DNA of 64,000 nucleotides from Nitrososphaerota archaeon (lineage in GTDB: Archaea; Thermoproteota; Nitrososphaeria; Nitrososphaerales; Nitrosopumilaceae): NCBI GenBank assembly GCA_021323705.1, contig JAJPKL010000027.1, positions 1 through 64,000 of the forward strand. Direction: 5' to 3'. Position numbers and translations under genes: made by a program. The notes under the pieces are model-generated. The model saw only the letters and a list, made by a program, of their open reading frames with translations, did no database searches and was not told the origin of the DNA. Of this stretch, positions 46,178 to 53,806 are shown one piece after another (within the stretch, counting starts at the first letter, position 1; every line of letters begins with the position of its first letter).

Positions 46178-46402
46178 ATGAAATGGTCAGGTCTGCCACT
46201 AACGCTTCTGATAATTGCTGCATCGTTAGCTGTGTCCTTTCTTTTGTTCCAGCTTGGAATCTACTTTTTCTTTTTGCCAATAATCTTTATTCCGTTCATG
46301 AGGTTTTTCAAAAGGCCTGCCAATACATCACACACATGCACTGTATGCGGATTTCGTTCGGACGGCAACTACTGCCCCAGATGCGGCACCAAGATTTCGT
46401 GA
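46178..46402 (+). CDS. Small membrane protein with a zinc ribbon
   Basis: 74 residues. Two hydrophobic helices at about 6-25 and 28-42, then two CxxC pairs ('CTVCGFRS' and 'CPRCGTKIS') at the C-terminus. It lies 48 bp upstream of the L44e gene and may be co-transcribed. Function unknown. Confidence 0.6.
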   Translation: MKWSGLPLTLLIIAASLAVSFLLFQLGIYFFFLPIIFIPFMRFFKRPANTSHTCTVCGFRSDGNYCPRCGTKIS

Positions 46403-46450
46403 AATTTGAATCGTAACACCTTAAATTACGGTCAGAAGCCGACATCTTTT

Positions 46451-46732
46451 ATGAACATGCCCAAGGAGATCAGAAGGTATTGCCCCAAGTGTAAGAAGCA
46501 TACGCTACAGAAGGTCTCCTTGTACAAGGCAGGAAAGAGAAGAGGCTCTGCAATAGGTGAAAGAAGACACGCCGAAGACAAAAAGGGATATGGCGGTCAG
46601 AAATTCCCCAAGCTAGCCAAGCCAGCTAAAACAACAAAGAAGATGACGCCAATCTTGTTGTGCCCAGAATGTAAAAAGAAATTTAACGTGGCTGGAATAA
46701 GACTAAGAAAGTTAGAGTTGGTAGCACAATGA
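46451..46732 (+). CDS. rpl44e: Large-subunit ribosomal protein L44e
   Basis: 93 residues from ATG 46451 (46457 equally possible); the ORF-track start adds a non-homologous tail. 'RRYCPKCKKHT' and 'CPECKKKF' form the zinc finger, separated by a basic stretch with 'GKRRG' and 'GYGGQKFPK'. It contacts the E site region of 23S rRNA. ATGA overlap with S27e. Confidence 0.96.
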   Translation: MNMPKEIRRYCPKCKKHTLQKVSLYKAGKRRGSAIGERRHAEDKKGYGGQKFPKLAKPAKTTKKMTPILLCPECKKKFNVAGIRLRKLELVAQ

Positions 46733-46926
46733 AAAAGGCCCAAGTTCTCATCCCAAGACCCGGAAGCAAATTCCAAAGAGTTCAGTGTAAAGAGTGCGGA
46801 GAAGAAAGTGTTGTTTATTCTCACGTATCTACCACAGTTGCATGCAAAGCATGCGGCAATACTTTGGCTGAGCCAACAGGTTCTATTGCAAGAATTAACG
46901 GCAAAGTACTAGGCAGCGCCGAGTAG
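46729..46926 (+). CDS. rps27e: Small-subunit ribosomal protein S27e
   Basis: 65 residues with zinc ligands in 'VQCKECGEES' and 'ACKACGNTL' and the terminal 'GSIARINGKVL'. Overlaps L44e by 4 bp, the conserved archaeal pair. Its 3' end overlaps the convergent cobY by 18 bp. Confidence 0.97.
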   Translation: MKKAQVLIPRPGSKFQRVQCKECGEESVVYSHVSTTVACKACGNTLAEPTGSIARINGKVLGSAE

Positions 46927-47493
46927 ATCATAATCTCTTTTTGTGTTAAGATTTATTGCAAGACGTTTGTCGTCAATTAAGATGTAAGACTCTTTTACTT
47001 GTTTCATGTCTGAAACATCTTTTGGATTTACTATTGATATTCCAGTAAACGCACATTCTTGTCCATTGTGAGTTACGAGGTACTCTGGCGTGACTCCAAC
47101 CATATCCAAAAATTTCTTGCTCACAAGAACGCTAGTCCACGGATTCTTGCCCCCATATTGAGCCGCAATTTTTTTTATGATTTCATGGTCTAGCAATGCA
47201 AGGTCGCCTGATACAACAAATACATGCTCATCAAAACTTTTCAGCGCTTCTGCCAAGTCCTCGACGTATCCATTTCCTCCAGTTTCTATGACTGGCATAC
47301 CAAGTTCTCTGACAAACTCCGATGTCTTTGGTGCATTAGGGCTTGTGGCACATACTATTTTTGAAAAGCATCCAGAGTCTTTTAGCGCAGAAATAACATG
47401 CTCTATTACAGGTTTTTTGTACTTGAGAAGTAATTTTTCCTGTGCAGTTGCCATCCTTGTCCCCCTGCCACCACACATCACAAGTCCTATCAT
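46909..47493 (-). CDS. cobY: Adenosylcobinamide-phosphate guanylyltransferase CobY
   Basis: 194 residues, nucleotidyltransferase fold: 'VMCGGRGTRM' for GTP, 'EKLLLKYKKPVIEHV', and the metal Asp in 'VVSGDLALL'. Archaeal CobY replaces bacterial CobU in nucleotide-loop assembly. It overlaps cobS by 4 bp and is the last gene of the B12 cluster. Confidence 0.9.
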   Translation of the reverse strand: MIGLVMCGGRGTRMATAQEKLLLKYKKPVIEHVISALKDSGCFSKIVCATSPNAPKTSEFVRELGMPVIETGGNGYVEDLAEALKSFDEHVFVVSGDLALLDHEIIKKIAAQYGGKNPWTSVLVSKKFLDMVGVTPEYLVTHNGQECAFTGISIVNPKDVSDMKQVKESYILIDDKRLAINLNTKRDYDLLGAA

Positions 47494-48215
47494 CGTGACG
47501 CAAAAATTATCAATGATGCAAGCCTTACAAGTTCATTGCTTGCACCAAAGACATCTCCTGAGATCCCGCCAAAGCTTCTGTTTGATACTCCAAGAAGTAG
47601 AAATGACATACCGACCGTAGCTCCAATTACAATTATTCCGGTAACTCCACCAAGCACTACTGCAGGTATGACCGTCAGTGCAGCCGCTGCAGCCAGCTTG
47701 GTAGGGCTTTTCATGTATTGAGTAAATGGAGAACTGAGTCCCTGCCATGCCGAAGATCCGCGGTTTGCCTGTAAAACCATTGCAAATTTTGCCATGATCT
47801 CGCTGACAAGTATTGCCTCCAAGAGTACAACCCCCTTCATCATGGAAATTGACATTATCATGCCTGCAGCATAGAGAACTACGGTTACCACGCCTGCCGA
47901 GCCGACTGCAGGGTCCCGCATTGCCTTGAGTTTCTTTTCCTTTGTCCCTTTTGCCATCATGCCGTCTGCAAAGTCGCAGAGTGCATCGGTGTGGTGTACT
48001 CCAGTCATGATGACCAGCGCTCCAGTAAGAACAAGGCCCACAATTAGCGGCTGCACATACAAAGAGAGTTCATAGCCTGCGCCGCCGATCAATAATCCAA
48101 TGATTGCTCCCGCAACTGGAAAGAGGTACATGTTTTTTGCAACAGTGTCAAGCTCGGCGCTTTTTGATGGAATAATTGTTAGAAATGATATTACTGAAGA
48201 GATTCCCTTAAGCAA
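47490..48215 (-). CDS. cobS: Cobalamin synthase CobS (adenosylcobinamide-GDP ribazoletransferase)
   Basis: 241 residues taking TTG at 48215; the track start at 48248 adds 11 residues that overlap cbiB. Conserved 'FLTIIPS', 'HTDALCDFADGMMA' (DxxDG-like) and 'RDPAVGSAGV' motifs and about six membrane helices identify CobS, which joins the lower base to adenosylcobinamide-GDP. The TTG lies within the end of cbiB (8-bp overlap), so the genes are coupled. Confidence 0.92.
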   Translation of the reverse strand: MLKGISSVISFLTIIPSKSAELDTVAKNMYLFPVAGAIIGLLIGGAGYELSLYVQPLIVGLVLTGALVIMTGVHHTDALCDFADGMMAKGTKEKKLKAMRDPAVGSAGVVTVVLYAAGMIMSISMMKGVVLLEAILVSEIMAKFAMVLQANRGSSAWQGLSSPFTQYMKSPTKLAAAAALTVIPAVVLGGVTGIIVIGATVGMSFLLLGVSNRSFGGISGDVFGASNELVRLASLIIFASR

Positions 48216-49197
48216 TGTTCCACCATCCCAAGTAAGACAACAGTACAATCACAGGAATTGTAAACAGTGCAGCAAACAAGACTGCAGTTACCTTCATCAT
48301 AGATACGGCCGTCTTGAAATGTTTTTCTGTAAATTCCGTGCTGCCGTCTCCCAGTACATAATGATCTAGTTTTTCAAATTTTACTCCAAGTGCTCCTGCC
48401 ATTGTGGCCATTGGATATCCAGCGTTTGGGCTCTCTGTCTTTGGCCCATCACGCTTCATTATTGCAGCAGAATGTCTCCAGTTGGACCCCACAATCATTC
48501 CTGCAAGTATCATAATCGTGCTTGTCAGCCTTGACGGTACAAAGTTTAGCACCTTGTCACAGTTTGCTCCAAACCATCCCAAGTTTCTAAAGAGATCTGT
48601 CTTATATCCTACCATCGAGTCAACTGTGTTTACAGCTCTGTAAACAAATGCACCGGCGAGTCCAAAAAATGCAAAGTAGAACAGCGGTCCTGTTATGCCG
48701 TCAACAATGTTCTCGCTTATGCTCTCAAGGGTGGCAGAAATGATGTGCTGTCTGTCAAGGTTCTTTGTGTTTCTCTTTACAATCATCGATAGGTTTTCCC
48801 GCGCCCCCTCCAAGTCATCGCGTGAGAGAGATTCCATTATTTTAGATGCGTGCCTCTGCATCCCCCTGATTGCAATTGTAGTCTTGAGCAAAATTCCAAC
48901 CGCTATTACAGAAGATGCTACGACTAGAATTTTTGAAAGCCCCAAATCCAAATTATTGAGATATGCAAACGTGCCATAAGTAAGGTACAGCAGAGTGCCA
49001 ACAAGTGTAGTTACACCAACAACAAGAGCTACACCTCCCAGTTTTTCTAAACTAGGGTTGTCTGATTTTCCATACGGCGCAAATTTTCCAATGAGGATTC
49101 CGACCCACGCTGTTGGGTGGTATTTGTTTTTTGGATCACCTAGAACAAGATCAAGTACAAGAGCAAATACAACCGAGAAAACAAGTATCAACATCAT
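48208..49197 (-). CDS. cbiB: Adenosylcobinamide-phosphate synthase CbiB (CobD)
   Basis: 329 residues, integral membrane. Family motifs: 'LDLVLGDPKNKYHPTAWVG' (split), 'ESISENIVDGITGPLFYF', 'NTVDSMVGYK' and 'PNAGYPMATMAGALGV'. It attaches aminopropanol (or its phosphate) to adenosylcobyric acid. Overlaps CobQ/CbiP by 4 bp. Confidence 0.95.
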   Translation of the reverse strand: MMLILVFSVVFALVLDLVLGDPKNKYHPTAWVGILIGKFAPYGKSDNPSLEKLGGVALVVGVTTLVGTLLYLTYGTFAYLNNLDLGLSKILVVASSVIAVGILLKTTIAIRGMQRHASKIMESLSRDDLEGARENLSMIVKRNTKNLDRQHIISATLESISENIVDGITGPLFYFAFFGLAGAFVYRAVNTVDSMVGYKTDLFRNLGWFGANCDKVLNFVPSRLTSTIMILAGMIVGSNWRHSAAIMKRDGPKTESPNAGYPMATMAGALGVKFEKLDHYVLGDGSTEFTEKHFKTAVSMMKVTAVLFAALFTIPVIVLLSYLGWWNIA

Positions 49198-50033
49198 TTC
49201 AAAAGATCGCCTATTGCCTTCATGTCAAGATTTGATTTCACGGTGCGACTTAAATTCTCTATCTCTTTTTCCAGCAGTTTGACATATTTTGAAGTAAACG
49301 ATACCTGCTTTGGGTTTGCGTGAAGCGAGTCTTCGTCTGGTATGTCAAATTTCAAGAGTGGAACAGTACCAAGTACAGGCCTGCCAGTCTTGTTCTTCAA
49401 AAATACAAGTCCTGGACGTAAAATTCTCGAGTCTCCCCTGAATTTGTTTATCACATATCCCTTGACAAATTTCCTGTCTGCCCCAAGCAATTCCATCGTT
49501 CCCACTATACCTGCAAAGGTTCCTCCCTTATCTATGTCAGAGACAAGCAAGACTGGCGACGAGCAGTGCTTTGCCATCCTCATGTTGGCAATGTCATATT
49601 TTTGCATGTTTACCTCTGCAGGAGACCCCGCCCCTTCTAGGATAACAAGATCATAGCGGGATCTTAGTTTATCAAGTGATTTTTTTGCAATCTCGAGTCC
49701 TTTTGTCAAGGCAAACTTTTTGTAATATTCATCAGCATGCATTTTCTTGTAGCGTTTCCCCATGACAAACACCTCGCTTTTGTAGTCACCAAGGGGTTTT
49801 AGCATGATTGGGTTCATGAGGGCAGAGACCTCAGTCTTGGCTGCAATTGCCTGAATTGCCTGGGCTCGCGAGATCTCAAAGTCATCTCCCCGATAAGAGT
49901 ACGATGACATGTTTTGTGACTTGAATGGAGCCACTCTGTATCCCTTTTCTGCAAAAATTCTGCACAGTGCAGTGACAAGAGTTGTCTTGCCTGCGCCGGA
50001 AGACGTACCTTGGATCATTAGCGTTTTTGTCAT
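49194..50033 (-). CDS. CobQ/CbiP-like adenosylcobyric acid synthase, synthetase domain only
   Basis: 279 residues with the P-loop 'QGTSSGAGKTTLVTAL', 'APFKSQNMSSYS', 'LEGAGSPAEVN' and 'VSDIDKGGTFAGIVG' of CobQ. Known CobQ/CbiP proteins are about 480-500 residues; the C-terminal glutamine amidotransferase domain with its Cys-His pair is absent and the ORF ends cleanly before the overlapping cbiB. Either a separate glutaminase acts elsewhere or free ammonia is used. Overlaps the aminotransferase-like gene by 4 bp. Confidence 0.85.
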   Translation of the reverse strand: MTKTLMIQGTSSGAGKTTLVTALCRIFAEKGYRVAPFKSQNMSSYSYRGDDFEISRAQAIQAIAAKTEVSALMNPIMLKPLGDYKSEVFVMGKRYKKMHADEYYKKFALTKGLEIAKKSLDKLRSRYDLVILEGAGSPAEVNMQKYDIANMRMAKHCSSPVLLVSDIDKGGTFAGIVGTMELLGADRKFVKGYVINKFRGDSRILRPGLVFLKNKTGRPVLGTVPLLKFDIPDEDSLHANPKQVSFTSKYVKLLEKEIENLSRTVKSNLDMKAIGDLLK

Positions 50034-51130
50034 ATCTTACTCAGTTCTTTTGCAAGTTTTTGGTTTTCACTGTGTGTCTTCACTGCTACTCTGATGAATC
50101 TGTCATCAAGTCCTTTAAACGAGCTGCAATCCCTTACCAGTATATTTTTTTTCAACAGTTTTTTTTGCAGTTGTTTTGAGCGAATTTTTGATTCTATCAA
50201 AACAAAGTTTGTGTCAGAGTCATAGCACTGAAATTTGTTTATCTTGGATATTGAATTTTTTAGAAATTTTCGTTCTTTTTCAATTAATTTTCTGGTCTTG
50301 TCAAGGTGTGACCTGTTTGATAATGCCTTTATCGCAATGTTTTGAGCAATGCCGCTTATGTTCCACGGTATCTTTATTCTGTTTAGCACCTCAATCATGT
50401 TTCGGCTTCCAAGTCCATATCCTACCCGCAGACCTGCAAGGCCAAATGATTTTGTCATTGACCTCAGGATGAATAGGTTATCAAATTTATGCAATCCTGA
50501 TACGATGCTTTCGTTCAAATTTGAAAGCTCGATGAAACACTCATCGACGAAGACCAACGAAGAGTTTCTGCGTGAAGCTTCCAGTATCTTGAGCATGTTT
50601 TTTTTACTAGTTAGAATGCCTGTCGGATTGTTGGGGTTGCAGACAAAGGTGCAATAATTTTTTGGGATTTCCCTCACAAATTCATCAATGTCACAGTTGA
50701 GATTCATGGTTTTGAAATAAGAAATTTTTGCATTTTCTAGTCTTGCTGCTGCTTCGTATTCTCCAAAGGTAGGTATCGGAATCAGGACTCGGCGCTTGTT
50801 CAAAAATGCTTTGCAAAAGTTGTAAATTATTTCTGTGGCACCGCTGCCTACAACAATTTGCTCTTTTGGAACCTTGGTATATTTTTCCAAGCTTTTCCTA
50901 AGATTGACTGAATCAGAATCTGGATACACGGAAAATAACTTGGAATTTTTTTTCAAGTCATTTCTTATTGAAGGTGGAAACCCAAGTGGATTGACGTTGG
51001 AACTAAAGTCTAGTATCTTTGGATCAAAACCCAGACCTGTGGAATAAATGCCGCCATGGGCTACTTTCCTGTGGCTGGCAACTGACGGTGCCACCCCCAG
51101 TCTCATGTTTTTTGAACGGCGCGTGGACAT
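50030..51130 (-). CDS. Threonine-phosphate decarboxylase (HisC-like PLP enzyme)
   Basis: 366 residues. The N-terminal 'AHGG' and 'LDFSSNVNPLGFPP' distinguish this family from HisC; PLP Lys in 'MTKSFGLAGLRVGYG', 'CNPNNPTG' and a final 'FIRVAVKT'. It makes (R)-1-aminopropan-2-ol phosphate for the B12 loop. First gene of the B12 operon (then cobQ-cbiB-cobS-cobY), divergent from asd with a 100-bp region rich in TACTA repeats. The Lys-rich C-terminal half is unusually AT-rich. Confidence 0.88.
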   Translation of the reverse strand: MSTRRSKNMRLGVAPSVASHRKVAHGGIYSTGLGFDPKILDFSSNVNPLGFPPSIRNDLKKNSKLFSVYPDSDSVNLRKSLEKYTKVPKEQIVVGSGATEIIYNFCKAFLNKRRVLIPIPTFGEYEAAARLENAKISYFKTMNLNCDIDEFVREIPKNYCTFVCNPNNPTGILTSKKNMLKILEASRRNSSLVFVDECFIELSNLNESIVSGLHKFDNLFILRSMTKSFGLAGLRVGYGLGSRNMIEVLNRIKIPWNISGIAQNIAIKALSNRSHLDKTRKLIEKERKFLKNSISKINKFQCYDSDTNFVLIESKIRSKQLQKKLLKKNILVRDCSSFKGLDDRFIRVAVKTHSENQKLAKELSKI

Positions 51131-51148
51131 TTTGTGTTTTGGTTGGGG

Positions 51149-51195
51149 TACTAGGTTAGTACTAAGTTTTTACTAACTTGTGCCGGCAAGTACTA
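51149..51195. repeat. Phased TACTA repeats in the cobalamin-asd divergent region
   Basis: TACTA begins at 51149, 51160, 51171 and 51191, spaced 11, 11 and 20 bp, one or two helical turns. TTAGTACTAA (51156-51165) is a perfect palindrome in the set, and TGCCGGCA follows. The repeats lie between two divergent start codons, so a cooperative regulator is plausible. Confidence 0.45.
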
Positions 51196-51230
51196 AAGAA
51201 ATATTAATTGTATGAGAGGAATTTTTTCAT

Positions 51231-52310
51231 ATGAAGAAACGTGTAGCTATCATAGGCGTTACTGGAGCAGTAGGACAGGAGTTCGTGGTAGCCCTCAATA
51301 ACCACCCATGGTTTGAGGTAAAGCAGATAGCTGCATCAGAGAGGTCTGCAAAGAAGAAGTTTGTTGATGCAATAAGAGACCAAAATAGCGGCATTCTCAG
51401 ATGGCATATCAGAGACCCCGTTCCCGATTATGTTAAAGAAATGATTGTAGAATCAGTTGACGACATCAAGCCAGAAAATCTTGATTTGATATTTAGCTCT
51501 GTTGAAAGCGAGGCTGCAAGAAAGATAGAGACAAAATTTGCGCAGTACGTGCCTGTCATCAGTACGTCTGCTGCATACAGGTATGAATCCGACGTACCCA
51601 TTCTAATTCCAGGCATAAATGACGACCACATTGCACTCTTAGATCAGCAAAAAAAGAACAGGGGTTGGAAGGGATTTGTGGCACCGCTGCCAAACTGTAC
51701 TACTACGGGATTAGCAATCACGATGAAGCCTCTCCTTGACAAGTTTGGAGCTCAGAAAATAATCATGACTTCAATGCAGTCAATGTCCGGTGCAGGAAGG
51801 TCTCCCGGCGTTTCTGCTCTAGATATTACAGATAACATTATTCCGTATATTCCAAAAGAGGAAGACAAGGTAAGGGTAGAGACAGGAAAGATTCTCGGCA
51901 AACTGGTAGACGGAAAGATAGACCCAGCCAAGCTAAAGGTCAGTTGCACTTGCACAAGAGTGCCTGTCATCGATGGCCACACAGAGACCGTATTTGTGGA
52001 GACAGCGGCCCACACCGATCCAGAAGGCGTAAAGAACGCAATGAAGGAGTTTTCAAGTAAGGTAAGTGTTGCCGGTCTGCCTTCTGCTCCAAAAGAGTAT
52101 CTGATGGTCAACGAAGATCCAACAAGGCCACAGCCAAGACTTGATCGTGAAATAAATGGGGGCATGACAACAGTGGTTGGTAGGATAAGAGAAGATACAG
52201 TCTTTGATAACGGCATCAAGTACGTGTTATTTTCACACAACGAAAAGATGGGCTCTGCCAAAGGAGCTGTGTTGTTAGCCGAGATGCTGTACAAAAAAGG
52301 CTACGTCTAG
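51231..52310 (+). CDS. asd: Aspartate-semialdehyde dehydrogenase (archaeal type)
   Basis: 359 residues. NADP Rossmann 'IIGVTGAVGQEF', catalytic Cys in 'PLPNCTTTGLAI', 'QSMSGAGRSPG', and the catalytic His in 'VIDGHTETV'. It converts aspartyl phosphate to the semialdehyde for threonine, methionine and lysine. A malonyl-CoA reductase paralogue of this family is known in Sulfolobales, so that role is a minor alternative. Lrp gene follows by 75 bp. Confidence 0.9.
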   Translation: MKKRVAIIGVTGAVGQEFVVALNNHPWFEVKQIAASERSAKKKFVDAIRDQNSGILRWHIRDPVPDYVKEMIVESVDDIKPENLDLIFSSVESEAARKIETKFAQYVPVISTSAAYRYESDVPILIPGINDDHIALLDQQKKNRGWKGFVAPLPNCTTTGLAITMKPLLDKFGAQKIIMTSMQSMSGAGRSPGVSALDITDNIIPYIPKEEDKVRVETGKILGKLVDGKIDPAKLKVSCTCTRVPVIDGHTETVFVETAAHTDPEGVKNAMKEFSSKVSVAGLPSAPKEYLMVNEDPTRPQPRLDREINGGMTTVVGRIREDTVFDNGIKYVLFSHNEKMGSAKGAVLLAEMLYKKGYV

Positions 52311-52356
52311 CCAGATGCAAATTTTAGAAAAATTATAATAACAAGTTTATTAAGAT

Positions 52357-52377
52357 CCATTTATTCACAATAAATGG
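52357..52377. promoter_or_regulatory. Perfect palindrome upstream of the Lrp gene (autoregulatory operator candidate)
   Basis: CCATTTATT and AATAAATGG, 9-bp perfect arms with a 3-bp CAC spacer, end 8 bp before the Lrp ATG. A TATA-like AATTATAATA lies about 20 bp further upstream, so a bound protein would cover the start site. Lrp-family proteins commonly autoregulate. It could also form an RNA hairpin after asd. Confidence 0.6.
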
Positions 52378-52385
52378 TGTTTTGA

Positions 52386-52844
52386 ATGGCAAAAGTTGAT
52401 GATTTAGATATGATAATTTTATCGGAGTTATCTCAGGATGCAAACATCTCCGTTCCACGCATCTCAAAGAAGATAAACGTAAACTCGTCAGTTGTTTACA
52501 GCAGGATCAAGAGGCTTATCAAAAGGAAGCTCATCGAGCGCTTTACTATCGTAGTAAATGACAGGGAGCTCGGCTACACTGTAAAGGCCCTCACAGGCAT
52601 AAACATGGACTCTAAGATGAGAGACCATGTAATTGAGGAGTTGTTGAAGATAGCAGAGGTAAGAGAGATTTCAGAGGTGACAGGCAGATTTGACATCATA
52701 GTTACCATGTATGCCAAAAACCTCGATGAGATGCACAGGCTTATCTCTGAAAGAGTAGGACGGATACAAGGGGTCCAGCGCTCTGAGAGCTTCATTGAGA
52801 TGAAGCGAACCACAAAGCCGATGCCCTACAAGCCCTCAAAATAA
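52386..52844 (+). CDS. Lrp/AsnC family transcriptional regulator
   Basis: 152 residues: helix-turn-helix at about 4-55 ('DMIILSELSQDANISVPRIS', 'SVVYSRIKRLIKRKLIE'), then the RAM domain with 'VREISEVTGRFDIIVTMY'. Regulates amino-acid or central metabolism genes in response to small molecules. Placed after asd; a perfect 21-bp palindrome immediately upstream suggests autoregulation. The stand-alone RAM protein at 21151 could form mixed oligomers with such regulators (speculative). Confidence 0.92.
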   Translation: MAKVDDLDMIILSELSQDANISVPRISKKINVNSSVVYSRIKRLIKRKLIERFTIVVNDRELGYTVKALTGINMDSKMRDHVIEELLKIAEVREISEVTGRFDIIVTMYAKNLDEMHRLISERVGRIQGVQRSESFIEMKRTTKPMPYKPSK

Positions 52845-52896
52845 TTGCCAAATTTTCAACCTATAAATATCAAAAAGGCTCCAAAAAGGGACAAGC

Positions 52897-53805
52897 GTGT
52901 TAACCACAAAAGCTAGTTCCAGAATTAAGACATACTATGAAGTAACCAAGCCAAAGATATGGTATCTTCTTGTCTTTACAGCAATGGGTGCAACCTATAC
53001 TGCTTCCAACCTTTATCACATTCCAGTCTCGGCCCTGACTTGGGCACTTGTCACCTTTGGTGTTATAGCAGGCTCTGCTGCAGCAAACACCCTGACAAAC
53101 TACAATGACAGAGACATTGACGCAATCATGGAAAGGACAAAAGAAAGACCAATCCCAAGTCGAAGAATCTATCCTGCAAAAAAAGCTCTCCACTTTGGGT
53201 TAATTCTTGCAGGAATTTCTCTTGCCTGCGCATTTGCAATCAACATGTGGGCCGGCATCTTTATGGCATTTGGCCTTGCAGACAACATTCTAGTTTACAG
53301 CAAGCTACTGAAGCGAAGAAGCAGAACAAACATTGTGCTTGGTGGATTCTCAGGCGGAGCGCCTGCAATGATTGGCTATGTAGCGGTGACAACAACTGGT
53401 CTTTGGGACCTTGGACTGATCATGGCAGGACTTGTCTTTGTCTGGATTCCAATGCACATCTGGAGCCTTACCTTGCATGTCAAAGAAGATTACAACAAAG
53501 TAAGAGTGCCGATGCTTACTGCCGTAGAATCTGAAAAGACATCGGTCCGAGTGATTGCAGGAACCACACTAATGATGGTGTTGTTTAGTGTTCTGCCATT
53601 TTTCATGACAGACAGTTCTGGAAAACACTTGTTCCATGAAATTTATCTCTACACCGCAATAGCATCTGGGGCAATAATGGTAGCACTAAGCTTGTGGCTG
53701 CTTGTAAAACCTTCCGAGAGGGCATCGTGGACACTTTTCAAGTTCTCAAGTCCATATCTTGCAATCTTGTTTATTGCACTGATGATAGACTCCGCTCTAA
53801 GATGA
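52897..53805 (+). CDS. ctaB: Protoheme IX farnesyltransferase (heme O synthase)
   Basis: 302 residues, GTG start, about nine membrane helices. Prenyl-diphosphate motif 'NYNDRDIDAIMERTKERP' (Asp-rich) and second motif 'YSKLLKRRSRTNIVLGGFSGG'. It farnesylates heme b for haem-copper oxidases. Its 3' end abuts the convergent UbiD gene (1-bp gap). Confidence 0.95.
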   Translation: MLTTKASSRIKTYYEVTKPKIWYLLVFTAMGATYTASNLYHIPVSALTWALVTFGVIAGSAAANTLTNYNDRDIDAIMERTKERPIPSRRIYPAKKALHFGLILAGISLACAFAINMWAGIFMAFGLADNILVYSKLLKRRSRTNIVLGGFSGGAPAMIGYVAVTTTGLWDLGLIMAGLVFVWIPMHIWSLTLHVKEDYNKVRVPMLTAVESEKTSVRVIAGTTLMMVLFSVLPFFMTDSSGKHLFHEIYLYTAIASGAIMVALSLWLLVKPSERASWTLFKFSSPYLAILFIALMIDSALR

Positions 53806-53806
53806 G

